The notes under the pieces were generated by a model. The model did not search any database. It was not told the DNA's origin and saw only the letters and a list, made by a program, of their open reading frames with translations. A DNA stretch of 64,000 nucleotides, taken from Dryocola sp032000125. Lineage in GTDB: Bacteria > Pseudomonadota > Gammaproteobacteria > Enterobacterales > Enterobacteriaceae. The translations under genes and the position numbers were made by a program. Shown one piece after another: positions 42,923-51,301 of the stretch; positions within the stretch are counted from its first letter, which is position 1; each line of letters starts with the position of its first letter. The stretch covers positions 34,599 to 98,598 of the forward strand of contig DAMALH010000016.1 in the NCBI GenBank assembly GCA_032000125.1, in the 5' to 3' direction.

Positions 42923-43864
42923 ATGTTGCAGTTCCTGTTTACTCGTATTATGACCGCCATTCCCACGCTGTTGCTGGTAACGGTGCTGGTCTTTTTGCTC
43001 ACCCGCATGGTGCCGGGCGACCCGGCGCTGCTGATGCTGGGAGATATGGCGACGGAAGCCAGCCTCGCCGACCTGCGCCACAGCATGGGGCTGGATCAGG
43101 GAATGGTACAGCAGTTCATTATCTGGTTTGGCAACGTGCTGCAGGGGAATTTTGGTCATTCGATTCAGAGCGGCCAGGAAGTATTGCCCCTTATCCTGCA
43201 ACGCTTCGGCGTGACGCTCAGCGTGGTGCTGGTGGCGATTGTCATCGCCTCGCTGCTGGCCGTACCTGCCGGCATGCTGGCCGCGTGGAAACAGAACTCA
43301 TCGCTTGATACCGGACTGGTCATGTTTTCCACCTTCTTGCTGTCCATTCCAAGCTTCTGGATGGGGCTGCTTATTCTGCTGCTGTTCGGCCTGCAACTGG
43401 GCTGGCTGCCGGTAGTCGGGTATGTCTCGTTAAGCGACAACCTTAAAGCCGGGCTCCTGTATTTGCTGATGCCGGTAATGACCCTGGTGCTGGTCGAGGT
43501 TGGCGCGCTGGTGCGCATGATGCGCGCCAGTACGCTGGAAGTGCTGAGGCTGGATTATGTTTCCCATGCCAGGGCCAAAGGGCTGCGCGAGCGTACCGTA
43601 CTGTCGCGTCATGTGTTTCCTAATGCTTTCGGTCCGACGTGGACGCTTATCGGTCTAACCCTCGGCAACCTGCTCAGCGGCGTAGCGGTGACGGAGACGG
43701 TTTTCAGCCTTCCCGGCCTGGGACGTCTGCTGGTTGATGCCATCTACGCCCGCGATTATCCGGTCATTCAGGGCTGCATGCTGTTTATCGCCACGCTCTA
43801 TGTACTGACCAATCTGCTGATTGATGCTCTTTATCCGTTATTTAACCCGAGGGTTTCCGCCTGA
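42923..43864 (+). CDS. ABC transporter permease, DppB/GsiC type
   Basis: 313 aa with about six membrane segments. Start typical of the family (MLQFLFTRIMTAIPTLLLVTVLVFLLTRMVPGDPA). EAA loop: DYVSHARAKGLRERTVLSRHVFPNAFGP. Overlaps the next permease by one base (TGATG). Partner of the DppC-type subunit. Confidence 0.92.
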   Translation: MLQFLFTRIMTAIPTLLLVTVLVFLLTRMVPGDPALLMLGDMATEASLADLRHSMGLDQGMVQQFIIWFGNVLQGNFGHSIQSGQEVLPLILQRFGVTLSVVLVAIVIASLLAVPAGMLAAWKQNSSLDTGLVMFSTFLLSIPSFWMGLLILLLFGLQLGWLPVVGYVSLSDNLKAGLLYLLMPVMTLVLVEVGALVRMMRASTLEVLRLDYVSHARAKGLRERTVLSRHVFPNAFGPTWTLIGLTLGNLLSGVAVTETVFSLPGLGRLLVDAIYARDYPVIQGCMLFIATLYVLTNLLIDALYPLFNPRVSA

Positions 43865-44682
43865 TGAAAAGACGAATGGCTCTCGCGCCCAATGCCCTGC
43901 TGGGGATTATGCTGATTGGCGTCATCGCGCTGGCAGGCGTGCTGGGCTTTTTCTGGACGCCGTTTGATCCCGGCCGGATCAATATTCTGGCGCGCCTGCA
44001 GGCGCCCGGCAGCCATTACCTGCTCGGCACCGATGAATATGGCCGTGATGTGCTCAGCCGCCTGCTGGCCGGGGCCAGCGCCAGCATAACCATCTCTCTG
44101 GTGACCGTGTGCTTCGCGCTGCTGGCCGGTATTGTCCTTGGGCTTATCAGCGGCTACCTGCGTGGCGTGGTAGACCGGGTCATCATGATGGTAACCGACA
44201 CGCTGCTGGCGTTCCCCGGCATCCTGTTGGCTTTGGGGCTGTTAAGCATCCTTGGCAATAACCGCTACGGTATTATTCTCGCGCTGGGGCTTGCGTATAC
44301 GCCGTCGGTAGTGCGTATCGTGCGCGGAACGGTGATGGGGCTACGAGAAGCAGATTTTGTCGCCGCAGCTCGGATAATGGGGCATAACGAGCTGACCATT
44401 CTGCGCCGTCACGTTTTGCCAAACTGCCTTGCTCCGCTGACCGTGCTGGCCACTTCGATGCTCGGCTGGGTGTTAATTTCAGAAAGCGCGCTTTCCTTTT
44501 TAGGGCTCGGCGTACCGCCCCCTGAGCCGACCTGGGGCAATATGCTGGCGGCGAGCCGCAGCTATCTGGCGCAGGCGCCATGGCTTGCTCTGCTGCCGGG
44601 AGGCTGTATTTCTATGGCGCTGCTGGGAGTCAACATGCTCGGTGATGCGCTACGCGATTATCTTGACCCGAGGATGCAATGA
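43864..44682 (+). CDS. ABC transporter permease, DppC/GsiD type
   Basis: 272 aa. Five to six membrane segments; conserved LLGTDEYGRDVLSRLLAGASAS and EAA loop DFVAAARIMGHNELTILRRHVLPNCL, then SESALSFLGLGVPPPEPTWG. Overlaps the ATPase gene by 4 nt. Confidence 0.92.
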   Translation: MKRRMALAPNALLGIMLIGVIALAGVLGFFWTPFDPGRINILARLQAPGSHYLLGTDEYGRDVLSRLLAGASASITISLVTVCFALLAGIVLGLISGYLRGVVDRVIMMVTDTLLAFPGILLALGLLSILGNNRYGIILALGLAYTPSVVRIVRGTVMGLREADFVAAARIMGHNELTILRRHVLPNCLAPLTVLATSMLGWVLISESALSFLGLGVPPPEPTWGNMLAASRSYLAQAPWLALLPGGCISMALLGVNMLGDALRDYLDPRMQ

Positions 44683-46364
44683 TGAACAACCAGACGCCAT
44701 TATTGCAGGTCGCTAACCTGCGGGTGAATACGACGGAGCGTGAAGTGGTGAAGGGCATATCCTTTTCACTGGCGCCGCGCGAAGTGCTGGCCGTGGTGGG
44801 GGAGTCAGGCAGCGGTAAAACGCTGGCGATGCGCTCTTTAATCAAACTGCTGCCCGCGGGCATCGTAAGCCAGGCGGACTCGCTGATATTCGAAGGCCAG
44901 GATTTGCAGCACCTCAGTCAGGAGCAGCTACGGAATCTGCGCGGCGCGGGCATCGGCATGGTATTTCAGGAGCCGATGACATCCCTGAATCCGGCCATGA
45001 CCATAGGCCGCCAGCTTGATGAAGGGCTGGTTTTGCATACCCAACTGAGTGAAAGTGAACGGCGCGGGAAAATCATAGCCATGCTGGAGCGCGTGGGCTT
45101 AACGGATGCCGCAAGCCTGCTGGGACGCTATCCTCATGAGTTTTCCGGGGGAATGCGCCAGCGGGTAATGATTGCCGCCGTAATGCTGCTTGAGCCGAAA
45201 CTGATTATTGCCGATGAGCCTACTACGGCGCTCGACGTGCTGGTTCAGCATGAGGTAATGGAGCTGATGCTGTCGCTGACGGCCGAAAAGGGCAGCGCGG
45301 TGATCCTTATCAGCCATGATTTATCCATGGTGGCGCGCTACGCCTCGCGCATTATGGTTATGGAGCACGGAGAACTGGTTGAGCAGAACGCCAGTCAACG
45401 TCTTCTGGCCGATCCGCAGCACCCTTATACCCGCCGCCTGCTGGAAGCGCTACCGGTGCGCCAGCCCGCCCCGGATCGGCGACGATTATTAGCGGCAGAA
45501 AGCGTGATCGCCCTCAATGACGTAGAAATTACCTATACCGGCCGTAAAGCGTGGTTTCGCCCGGCTTCCGTAACTAAGGCGGTACAGGGCGTGAGTTTTA
45601 ACGTGCGCGCGGGTGAAACGGTAGCGCTGGTAGGCGCGAGCGGTTCTGGTAAAACCACTATCGGTAAGCTGATCGCCGGCATGTTAAAGGCCAGCAGCGG
45701 GACGCTGGCGTTTCGTGGGCATCCGATCGGCAGTTCAGATAAGAAGCTGAACGTCGCCTGGCGGCGCGAATGCCAGATGATTCAGCAGGACCCGTTCTCC
45801 TCGCTGGACCCGCGAATGTATATTGCGCAGATCCTCGAAGAGCCGCTGCTGCTGGTGGAAACCATGAATCGCAGCGCTCGCGAGCAGCGCGTGCGTGAAA
45901 TCCTTGATGAGGTGGGGCTGGGCTCCATGTTTTTGCATCGTTATCCGCATCAGCTGTCCGGTGGACAGCGCCAGCGGGTCGCCATCGCCAGGGCCATTAT
46001 TCGTCGTCCCGCGTTCATTATTGCCGATGAACCAACATCGGCGCTTGATATGACGGTGCAAAAGCAGATTCTGGAATTGTTAAAACGACTACAAAATCAT
46101 TATGGGTTTGCCTGTCTTTTTATCACCCATAACTTTGGGGCTGTGGAACAGGTGGCCGACCGGATTCTGGTGATGGAAAATGGCGTTCTGGTAGAAAGCG
46201 GCTGGAGCGATGACGTGCTGGATAATCCGCGCCATTCCTATACGCAGCGCCTGCTGAACTGCCTGTCGGTGCTTAAACCGCTGGAGAGCGGAGGGTATCA
46301 GCTGCAACAGTCGCCTGATAGCCTTACCGGCAGCGATAGCTTCAAACACCGGGTGGAAGGCTAG
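44679..46364 (+). CDS. Fused double ABC ATPase, DppDF/GsiA type
   Basis: 561 aa made of two ATPase domains. First: Walker A GESGSGKT (residues 41-48), signature FSGGMRQRVMIA, Walker B LIIADEPTTALD. Second: Walker A GASGSGKTT, signature LSGGQRQRVAIARAI, Walker B FIIADEPTSALD. Fused pairs like this energise GsiABCD (glutathione) and YejABEF importers. In E. coli gsiA is preceded by iaaA, another Ntn hydrolase; the C45 gene here plays the same positional part. Confidence 0.93.
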   Translation: MMNNQTPLLQVANLRVNTTEREVVKGISFSLAPREVLAVVGESGSGKTLAMRSLIKLLPAGIVSQADSLIFEGQDLQHLSQEQLRNLRGAGIGMVFQEPMTSLNPAMTIGRQLDEGLVLHTQLSESERRGKIIAMLERVGLTDAASLLGRYPHEFSGGMRQRVMIAAVMLLEPKLIIADEPTTALDVLVQHEVMELMLSLTAEKGSAVILISHDLSMVARYASRIMVMEHGELVEQNASQRLLADPQHPYTRRLLEALPVRQPAPDRRRLLAAESVIALNDVEITYTGRKAWFRPASVTKAVQGVSFNVRAGETVALVGASGSGKTTIGKLIAGMLKASSGTLAFRGHPIGSSDKKLNVAWRRECQMIQQDPFSSLDPRMYIAQILEEPLLLVETMNRSAREQRVREILDEVGLGSMFLHRYPHQLSGGQRQRVAIARAIIRRPAFIIADEPTSALDMTVQKQILELLKRLQNHYGFACLFITHNFGAVEQVADRILVMENGVLVESGWSDDVLDNPRHSYTQRLLNCLSVLKPLESGGYQLQQSPDSLTGSDSFKHRVEG

Positions 46365-46420
46365 CAGCAGCGGCAGAGCGCAATACATCGCTGTAATTGA
46401 ACCGCTGCCATTACCCAAAG

Positions 46421-46447
46421 AAAAATCCACGCACTGCGTGGATTTTT
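46421..46447. terminator. Bidirectional terminator after the ABC operon
   Basis: AAAAATCCACGC and GCGTGGATTTTT form a 12-bp stem around ACT, with the A and T runs inside the stem ends. It separates the convergent ABC and MFS operons. Confidence 0.9.
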
Positions 46448-46490
46448 ACTTTTGATAAGTATCAGATTGTACGGGAGGTAACGCGCTGTT

Positions 46491-47723
46491 TTATCGTACG
46501 GCAACCCGCCTTTCTATGATTCGGCAGTAGGCGTAAACCGATAGCCCGCCCAGCGTAGCGGCGATACCCAGAATAAAGAACCCCGGCACGTATGAGCCGC
46601 TATAGCTATGAAGATATTCAACCACAAAGCCTGCCGTGGTTCCCCCAAGGCCTGCACCAATACCGTTAATGACGCCGGCGGCTGGTCCTACCGCCTCTTT
46701 TTTCACGCTGGAGGTGATGATTGACCAGATATTCGTGGTGAAACAACTGGTTAAGCATCCAATGGAGAATATAATCATCGCCAGTTTACCCGCCGGACTA
46801 TCGATAAATGGCAGCACTATCAGCAGAACACCCGCAAGGCCCAAACCGGTGGCCGCAATCTGACCGCGTTTTTGCGTTTTATCGCTGTAGCGTGAGACCG
46901 GAATGGCCAGAATAATAGCGAGGAAATAGGGCAACGAGCTGGCGATGCCCTGCGACATACCGGAATAACCGAGCGATTTCACCGCCATCGGGATAAAGAG
47001 CGTGATGCCCCAAAAAAGCATGCCGTTGGTAAAATAGCTGAAGATCAGCAGCAGGAATGGCGCCCCGCCTAAATCACTAAAACTGATTTTACTTTTTGAC
47101 ACTTCGGGTTCCGGTTCAGGTTCCGGGATATTCTGGTCGGCATCGCTGCTGTCTGGTTTGCTTTTAAGGAAGGCGAGGAACATGGGCACCACGATAAACA
47201 CGCCCAGTCCACCGGTAATATAGAAGACCCATTTCCAGCCGAGTAAATCATAAATTGGCGTGAGAATGACAAAACCTAATGATAACGCTAAAAACTGACC
47301 GTAGAACTGAATGATGTTGGTGCCGCGGGTGATTTCATTTTTATTAAACCAGGCGCGGGCGAAACGGAACTGCTGGGGCCAGTAAATGCCTTCGGCGACC
47401 CCAAGAAGAATACGAAAGATAATAAGAACCGCGGCCGAATTTATCCACGCGGTGACGATTTGCAGCGTGGACCAAAGCAGCACCATGATCACTATAGTGG
47501 CTTTAGGGTTAAGTTTGCTGGTAAGGAAGCCGCCGAAGAAGTTAGCCAGCGCATAGCCAATTAAAAAACCAGTCAGCGCAAGACTTTTCGTTGCAGCACC
47601 GTCGATGCCAAGATCTTTTTCCATGCCGGGTAAAGCAATAGAAAGATTCGAGCGATCCAGATAAGCCACAAACAGGCCGACCATAAGCGTGAAGCCAATT
47701 TTGAACCATTTTGATTTAAACAT
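46491..47723 (-). CDS. MFS transporter, anion:cation symporter (sugar-acid) family
   Basis: 410 aa, 12 predicted helices with an acidic central loop (QNIPEPEPEPEVSK). ACS-family signatures: FVAYLDRSNLSIALPGMEKDLG and LLGVAEGIYWPQQFRFARAWF. Members carry hexonates, hexarates or phthalate-type acids with protons. Last gene of the LacI-dehydratase-MFS operon, so it probably brings in the acid sugar acted on by the dehydratase. Confidence 0.88.
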   Translation of the reverse strand: MFKSKWFKIGFTLMVGLFVAYLDRSNLSIALPGMEKDLGIDGAATKSLALTGFLIGYALANFFGGFLTSKLNPKATIVIMVLLWSTLQIVTAWINSAAVLIIFRILLGVAEGIYWPQQFRFARAWFNKNEITRGTNIIQFYGQFLALSLGFVILTPIYDLLGWKWVFYITGGLGVFIVVPMFLAFLKSKPDSSDADQNIPEPEPEPEVSKSKISFSDLGGAPFLLLIFSYFTNGMLFWGITLFIPMAVKSLGYSGMSQGIASSLPYFLAIILAIPVSRYSDKTQKRGQIAATGLGLAGVLLIVLPFIDSPAGKLAMIIFSIGCLTSCFTTNIWSIITSSVKKEAVGPAAGVINGIGAGLGGTTAGFVVEYLHSYSGSYVPGFFILGIAATLGGLSVYAYCRIIERRVAVR

Positions 47724-47749
47724 GGTTTAATCCTGCATTTTATTTTCTA

Positions 47750-48871
47750 TCAAATAGAATAATGGGCGATCATTGCGCGATCGACTTCGATACCTAACCC
47801 TGGTTTTTCTGGGACAGACATAACGGGGCCGATAGTCAGATCGGCTAATTCTTCACGGAAAATATTAGGGGCGCGATCGAGCTCCAGCGGCGCCGGAGGT
47901 TTTGCCAGACGAGGCACCGCCGGTGAAATAGCCGACATCAGGTGTAAGGTGGCAGCCAGCGAAATGCCGGAACCCCATTGATGCGGATAGCACTCGACGC
48001 CGTACGTCGTTGCCAGCGTGGCAATATTCAGGGCTTCGCCAATTCCGCCACAGGCCGCCACGTCGGGCTGAACGATGTCAACGCAGTCGGCGTCCAGGAA
48101 ATGACGGAAACCGAAGCGCGTAAACTCGGATTCACCGCCGGCAATTTTCATTGGGAGCTGTTTTTTCAGCGTGCTGTAACCGACCATATCATCGGGCAGC
48201 ACCGGCTCTTCAAACCAGGCGATATCGTGTTCTGCTATAGCCTCGGCAAAGCGTAATGCCTCATGCACGGTATAAGCGCGGTTGGCATCAACGGCGAGCG
48301 TGGCATCCGGGCCGATGAGTTCACGCACGCGAGCGACGCGACGCGCATCTTCTTTAAGCGTTAGGGCGCCGACCTTCATTTTGAAATCGCGGAAACCTTC
48401 GTTGATCGCGCTTTCGGCATCTTTTTCAATCTGCCGAAAATCATCCACGGGGGAATAATAAAAACTGGAGGCATAAGCGGTGACAGGACGCTGCGCATTA
48501 GCGCCCAGCAGGGCTGAAACAGGTTTACCGGCGGCTTTGCCAACGATGTCCCACAGGGCGATATCAATGCCTGACATCGCCGTCACGGCTACCCCTTTGC
48601 GGCCAAATTCGCGGGTACGGTTGTACATTATCTCCCAGAGATAGCGGTGCTGGAGAGGGTTTTCTCCTTTAAGCAGCGGGGCAAATAATTCTTTGATTAA
48701 TCCCGCGTTAGCCTGAGCCGGGCCGAAACATTCCCCCCAGCCGCTAATCCCCTCATCCGTTTTTACTTCTACGATGCAGATTGAGCGGGTATCCCAGAAC
48801 CATTGAGACATACCAAATTTTTCGGGTAATTTGTCACTTAAAACGCTGGTAACGATATCGACTATCTTCAT
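47750..48871 (-). CDS. Enolase-superfamily acid-sugar dehydratase (mandelate racemase subgroup)
   Basis: 373 aa. Active-site set complete for the mandelate racemase subgroup: K164-x-K166 in FKMKVG, metal ligands D195 (VDANRAY), E221 (WFEEP), E247 (AGGES), and catalytic H297 (YPHQWGSG). These enzymes abstract the proton next to a carboxylate and remove water from acid sugars such as galactonate, galactarate or rhamnonate. The precise sugar cannot be told from sequence alone. Placed 8 nt after the LacI gene. Confidence 0.87.
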   Translation of the reverse strand: MKIVDIVTSVLSDKLPEKFGMSQWFWDTRSICIVEVKTDEGISGWGECFGPAQANAGLIKELFAPLLKGENPLQHRYLWEIMYNRTREFGRKGVAVTAMSGIDIALWDIVGKAAGKPVSALLGANAQRPVTAYASSFYYSPVDDFRQIEKDAESAINEGFRDFKMKVGALTLKEDARRVARVRELIGPDATLAVDANRAYTVHEALRFAEAIAEHDIAWFEEPVLPDDMVGYSTLKKQLPMKIAGGESEFTRFGFRHFLDADCVDIVQPDVAACGGIGEALNIATLATTYGVECYPHQWGSGISLAATLHLMSAISPAVPRLAKPPAPLELDRAPNIFREELADLTIGPVMSVPEKPGLGIEVDRAMIAHYSI

Positions 48872-48879
48872 TTTTACTC

Positions 48880-49896
48880 CTAAGCGTTTGTTGTCTCTCT
48901 TTTTATTAGTGAGAGGGGAAGGATGGTGAGAGGCGGCTCTGCCGGTTTAGCTTCTTTATTTAGTTGAGCAATCAGTTTTTCTGCAGCGAGATAACCCAAT
49001 TTATAAGTAGGCTGAGCCACAACCGTCAGCGGTTTTCTCAGGATTTGGAACCAGTCGGTGTCATCAAATCCCACCATGAAAAAATCTTCTGGTGGTGATA
49101 ATTCCAGCGCTTTGGCGGCGAGCATGACCTGCAAAGAGATTTGCCCGTTACCGGTAATAATTGCTTTTTTAGCCGCCGAGCCGTTATGTAGTTCATGCAG
49201 AATACGCGTAATGGCATCCTGATCTCTTACAGGTACGGGCAGGTACTGCATATCTATAGCGGCAAGGTTCTCCTGTTGTGATATTTTTTTAAATTCATTG
49301 ATCCTTTCATTTCTGGGTGAAATATTCCCTGGGGCTGGCGATAAAAATGTTATTTTTTCGCACCCTAACTGGTGCAAATGTTCAACGGCGAGGCGTATGC
49401 CCTGCGCGTTATCGACAGATACGGTGCTGATATTACTATTTATTATTTTTCTGCCGACCAGTACTACCGGAACTTCCAGGGATAATCCGTTGATGTAGGA
49501 ATTATTTTCCCCGGTGGTGTTGATAATAAATCCATCAACGCCCTTGGCGGTCATTTGTTCAATAATCTGCTTTTCTTTAGCCGCCGAGTCTTTGGCATCG
49601 CAAATAAAAATGGTGTAGCTCTTTTCGGTGCAAAGTTCTTCAATGCCGCGTAATACATCCATTGAGTAAGGGTTGAATATATCAGCCATAATAACTGCAA
49701 TCGTTTTGCTTTCGGCGCTTCGCAAAGAGCGTGCAATATTGCTTGGTTGATAGCCCATGCTGTCAATTACTTTGGCTATCTTTGCACGCGTATCGACACT
49801 CATGGATTTATATTTTCCATTAAGGAAACGTGAAATGGTCGCCGTGGAAACACCAGCGATATTTGCAATATCCTTAATTGAAAGCTTGTTTTTCAT
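48880..49896 (-). CDS. LacI-family regulator
   Basis: 338 aa from the ATG at 49896 (MKNKLSIKDIANIAGVS). N-terminal LacI helix-turn-helix (IKDIANIAGVSTATISRFLNGK) with hinge SNIARSLRS, and a periplasmic-binding-type effector domain (IMADIFNPYSMDVLRGIEE, GFDDTDW). A reading from 50007 runs through the promoter and operator and is rejected. First gene of its operon; the operator 11 nt upstream of its start implies autoregulation together with the dehydratase and transporter genes. Confidence 0.92.
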   Translation of the reverse strand: MKNKLSIKDIANIAGVSTATISRFLNGKYKSMSVDTRAKIAKVIDSMGYQPSNIARSLRSAESKTIAVIMADIFNPYSMDVLRGIEELCTEKSYTIFICDAKDSAAKEKQIIEQMTAKGVDGFIINTTGENNSYINGLSLEVPVVLVGRKIINSNISTVSVDNAQGIRLAVEHLHQLGCEKITFLSPAPGNISPRNERINEFKKISQQENLAAIDMQYLPVPVRDQDAITRILHELHNGSAAKKAIITGNGQISLQVMLAAKALELSPPEDFFMVGFDDTDWFQILRKPLTVVAQPTYKLGYLAAEKLIAQLNKEAKPAEPPLTILPLSLIKRETTNA

Positions 49897-49907
49897 TTTA
49901 TTCACGT

Positions 49908-49927
49908 TTGGGTAATCGATTACCCAA
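49908..49927. promoter_or_regulatory. Perfect 20-bp LacI-type operator
   Basis: TTGGGTAATCGATTACCCAA is a perfect palindrome with the central CG step typical of LacI-family operators. It overlaps the predicted start of the regulator's own promoter. Confidence 0.85.
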
Positions 49928-49952
49928 GTGTAGTTACCGAACCAATAAATAC

Positions 49953-49968
49953 CGTGAGATAGGTCACA
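49953..49968 (-). promoter_or_regulatory. CRP site upstream of the LacI operon
   Basis: On the minus strand TGTGA-CCTATC-TCACG, 9 of 10 consensus bases. The centre is about 41 bp upstream of a start near 49920 that would be served by TACACT (49932-49927) as -10, i.e. class II spacing. The start point is predicted. Confidence 0.7.
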
Positions 49969-50192
49969 ACTTCGAGCTGACAACGGTTGCTGAGGCAATG
50001 GATACAAAATTCTGAGTAGCAGATGTTTGCGGGTGAAAGTGCCCGGGCTCAGGTGATAGCGGGCACCGGATGATTTGTAGCGCGTATAGAATGAAAATTT
50101 TCGCTCCTGAAGGAGACTCTGTTACCCGAGCGGCGATTTTGATTTACCATAAGTCATACCCCTTTTAGCCAGACATACGGATATCTCAGCAC

Positions 50193-51266
50193 ATGCGTTA
50201 TTCAGCCGCCTTACTTCCACTTATCGTTTTGCTGGCTGCCTGTAGCAGCAAACCGAAAACAGAAACGCCAGCCCAGCCTACCGGCGCATCCTCCGGCGGT
50301 TTTCTGCTTCAGCCGCAGCATGACGTTTTCATGCAAACCGGGGATTTTGCCTATAACCCGGAGGCCGAAAAATTCATTGATAAAATGGTGAATAAGCACG
50401 GCTTCGATCGCCAGCAACTGCATGAAGTGCTGTCGCAGGCTAAAAAACTCAATTACGTGCTGCGCCTGATGGATCAGCAAGCGCCCACCACCGCTCCGCC
50501 TCCAGGACCTAACGGCGCGTGGTTACGCTATCGGGGTAAATTCATTACGCCGGATAACGTGCAAAACGGCGTGGCGTTCTGGAACCAGCATGAAGGCGCG
50601 CTTAAGCGTGCCTTCCAGGTCTACGGGGTACCGCCAGAAATTATCGTAGGCATTATTGGCGTGGAAACCCGCTGGGGCCGCGTGATGGGCAAAACAAGAA
50701 TCATTGATGCGCTGGCGACGCTTTCCTTTGCTTATCCGCGCCGGGCGGAGTATTTCTCCGGGGAGCTGGAAACCTTCCTGCTGATGGCGCGCAACGAAGG
50801 CGACGATCCGCTGGCGCTGAAGGGATCTTTCGCGGGTGCGATGGGCTACGGCCAGTTTATGCCGTCCTCCTTTAAGGAATACGCGGTGGATTTCAACGGC
50901 GATGGCCATATCAACCTGTGGGACCCGGAAGACGCTATTGGCAGCGTTGCAAATTACTTTAAAGGCCACGGCTGGGTAAAAGAGGATTTGGTGGCCGTAC
51001 CGGCAAACGGCCAGGTGCCGGGGCTGGCAAACGGCTTTAACACTAAATATTCCGTCTCCGCGCTGCAACAGTCTGGTTTAAGCCCGCAGGGTTCGCTGGG
51101 TAACCATCAGGAAGCCAGCCTGCTGCGTCTGGATATGGGCGACCGCTACCAGTACTGGTACGGTTTGCCAAACTTTTATGCCATCACCCGCTATAACCAC
51201 AGCACCCATTATGCGATGGCGGTATGGCAACTGGGCCAGGCCGTTGCGCTGGCCCGCGTGCCGTAG
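50193..51266 (+). CDS. mltB: Membrane-bound lytic murein transglycosylase B
   Basis: 357 aa (E. coli 361). Outer-membrane lipoprotein that cleaves peptidoglycan to 1,6-anhydro products. Lipobox LLAAC with Cys17; catalytic Glu in GVETRWGRVMG; GYGQFMPSSFKEYAVDFNGDGHINLWD contains the EF-hand-like calcium site. Start ATG at 50193. In E. coli pncC and recA follow directly; here about 10 kb of transport genes intervenes. The 296-nt gap before it holds the LacI operon promoter and a GTGCCCG/CGGGCAC hairpin near 50039-50066. Confidence 0.96.
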   Translation: MRYSAALLPLIVLLAACSSKPKTETPAQPTGASSGGFLLQPQHDVFMQTGDFAYNPEAEKFIDKMVNKHGFDRQQLHEVLSQAKKLNYVLRLMDQQAPTTAPPPGPNGAWLRYRGKFITPDNVQNGVAFWNQHEGALKRAFQVYGVPPEIIVGIIGVETRWGRVMGKTRIIDALATLSFAYPRRAEYFSGELETFLLMARNEGDDPLALKGSFAGAMGYGQFMPSSFKEYAVDFNGDGHINLWDPEDAIGSVANYFKGHGWVKEDLVAVPANGQVPGLANGFNTKYSVSALQQSGLSPQGSLGNHQEASLLRLDMGDRYQYWYGLPNFYAITRYNHSTHYAMAVWQLGQAVALARVP

Positions 51267-51268
51267 TC

Positions 51269-51295
51269 AAAACGCGCCCTGTAGGGGGCGCTTTT
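51269..51295. terminator. Terminator between mltB and the RND gene
   Basis: AAAACGCGCCC-TGTA-GGGGGCGCTTTT, a strong GC stem with A and T ends, three nt past the mltB stop. Confidence 0.88.
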
Positions 51296-51301
51296 CCTTG
51301 C

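Noticed and set aside
49897..50007. Longer start for the LacI-family protein
   Set aside because: Would place a palindromic operator and CRP-linked promoter inside the coding region; LacI proteins start just before the helix-turn-helix.
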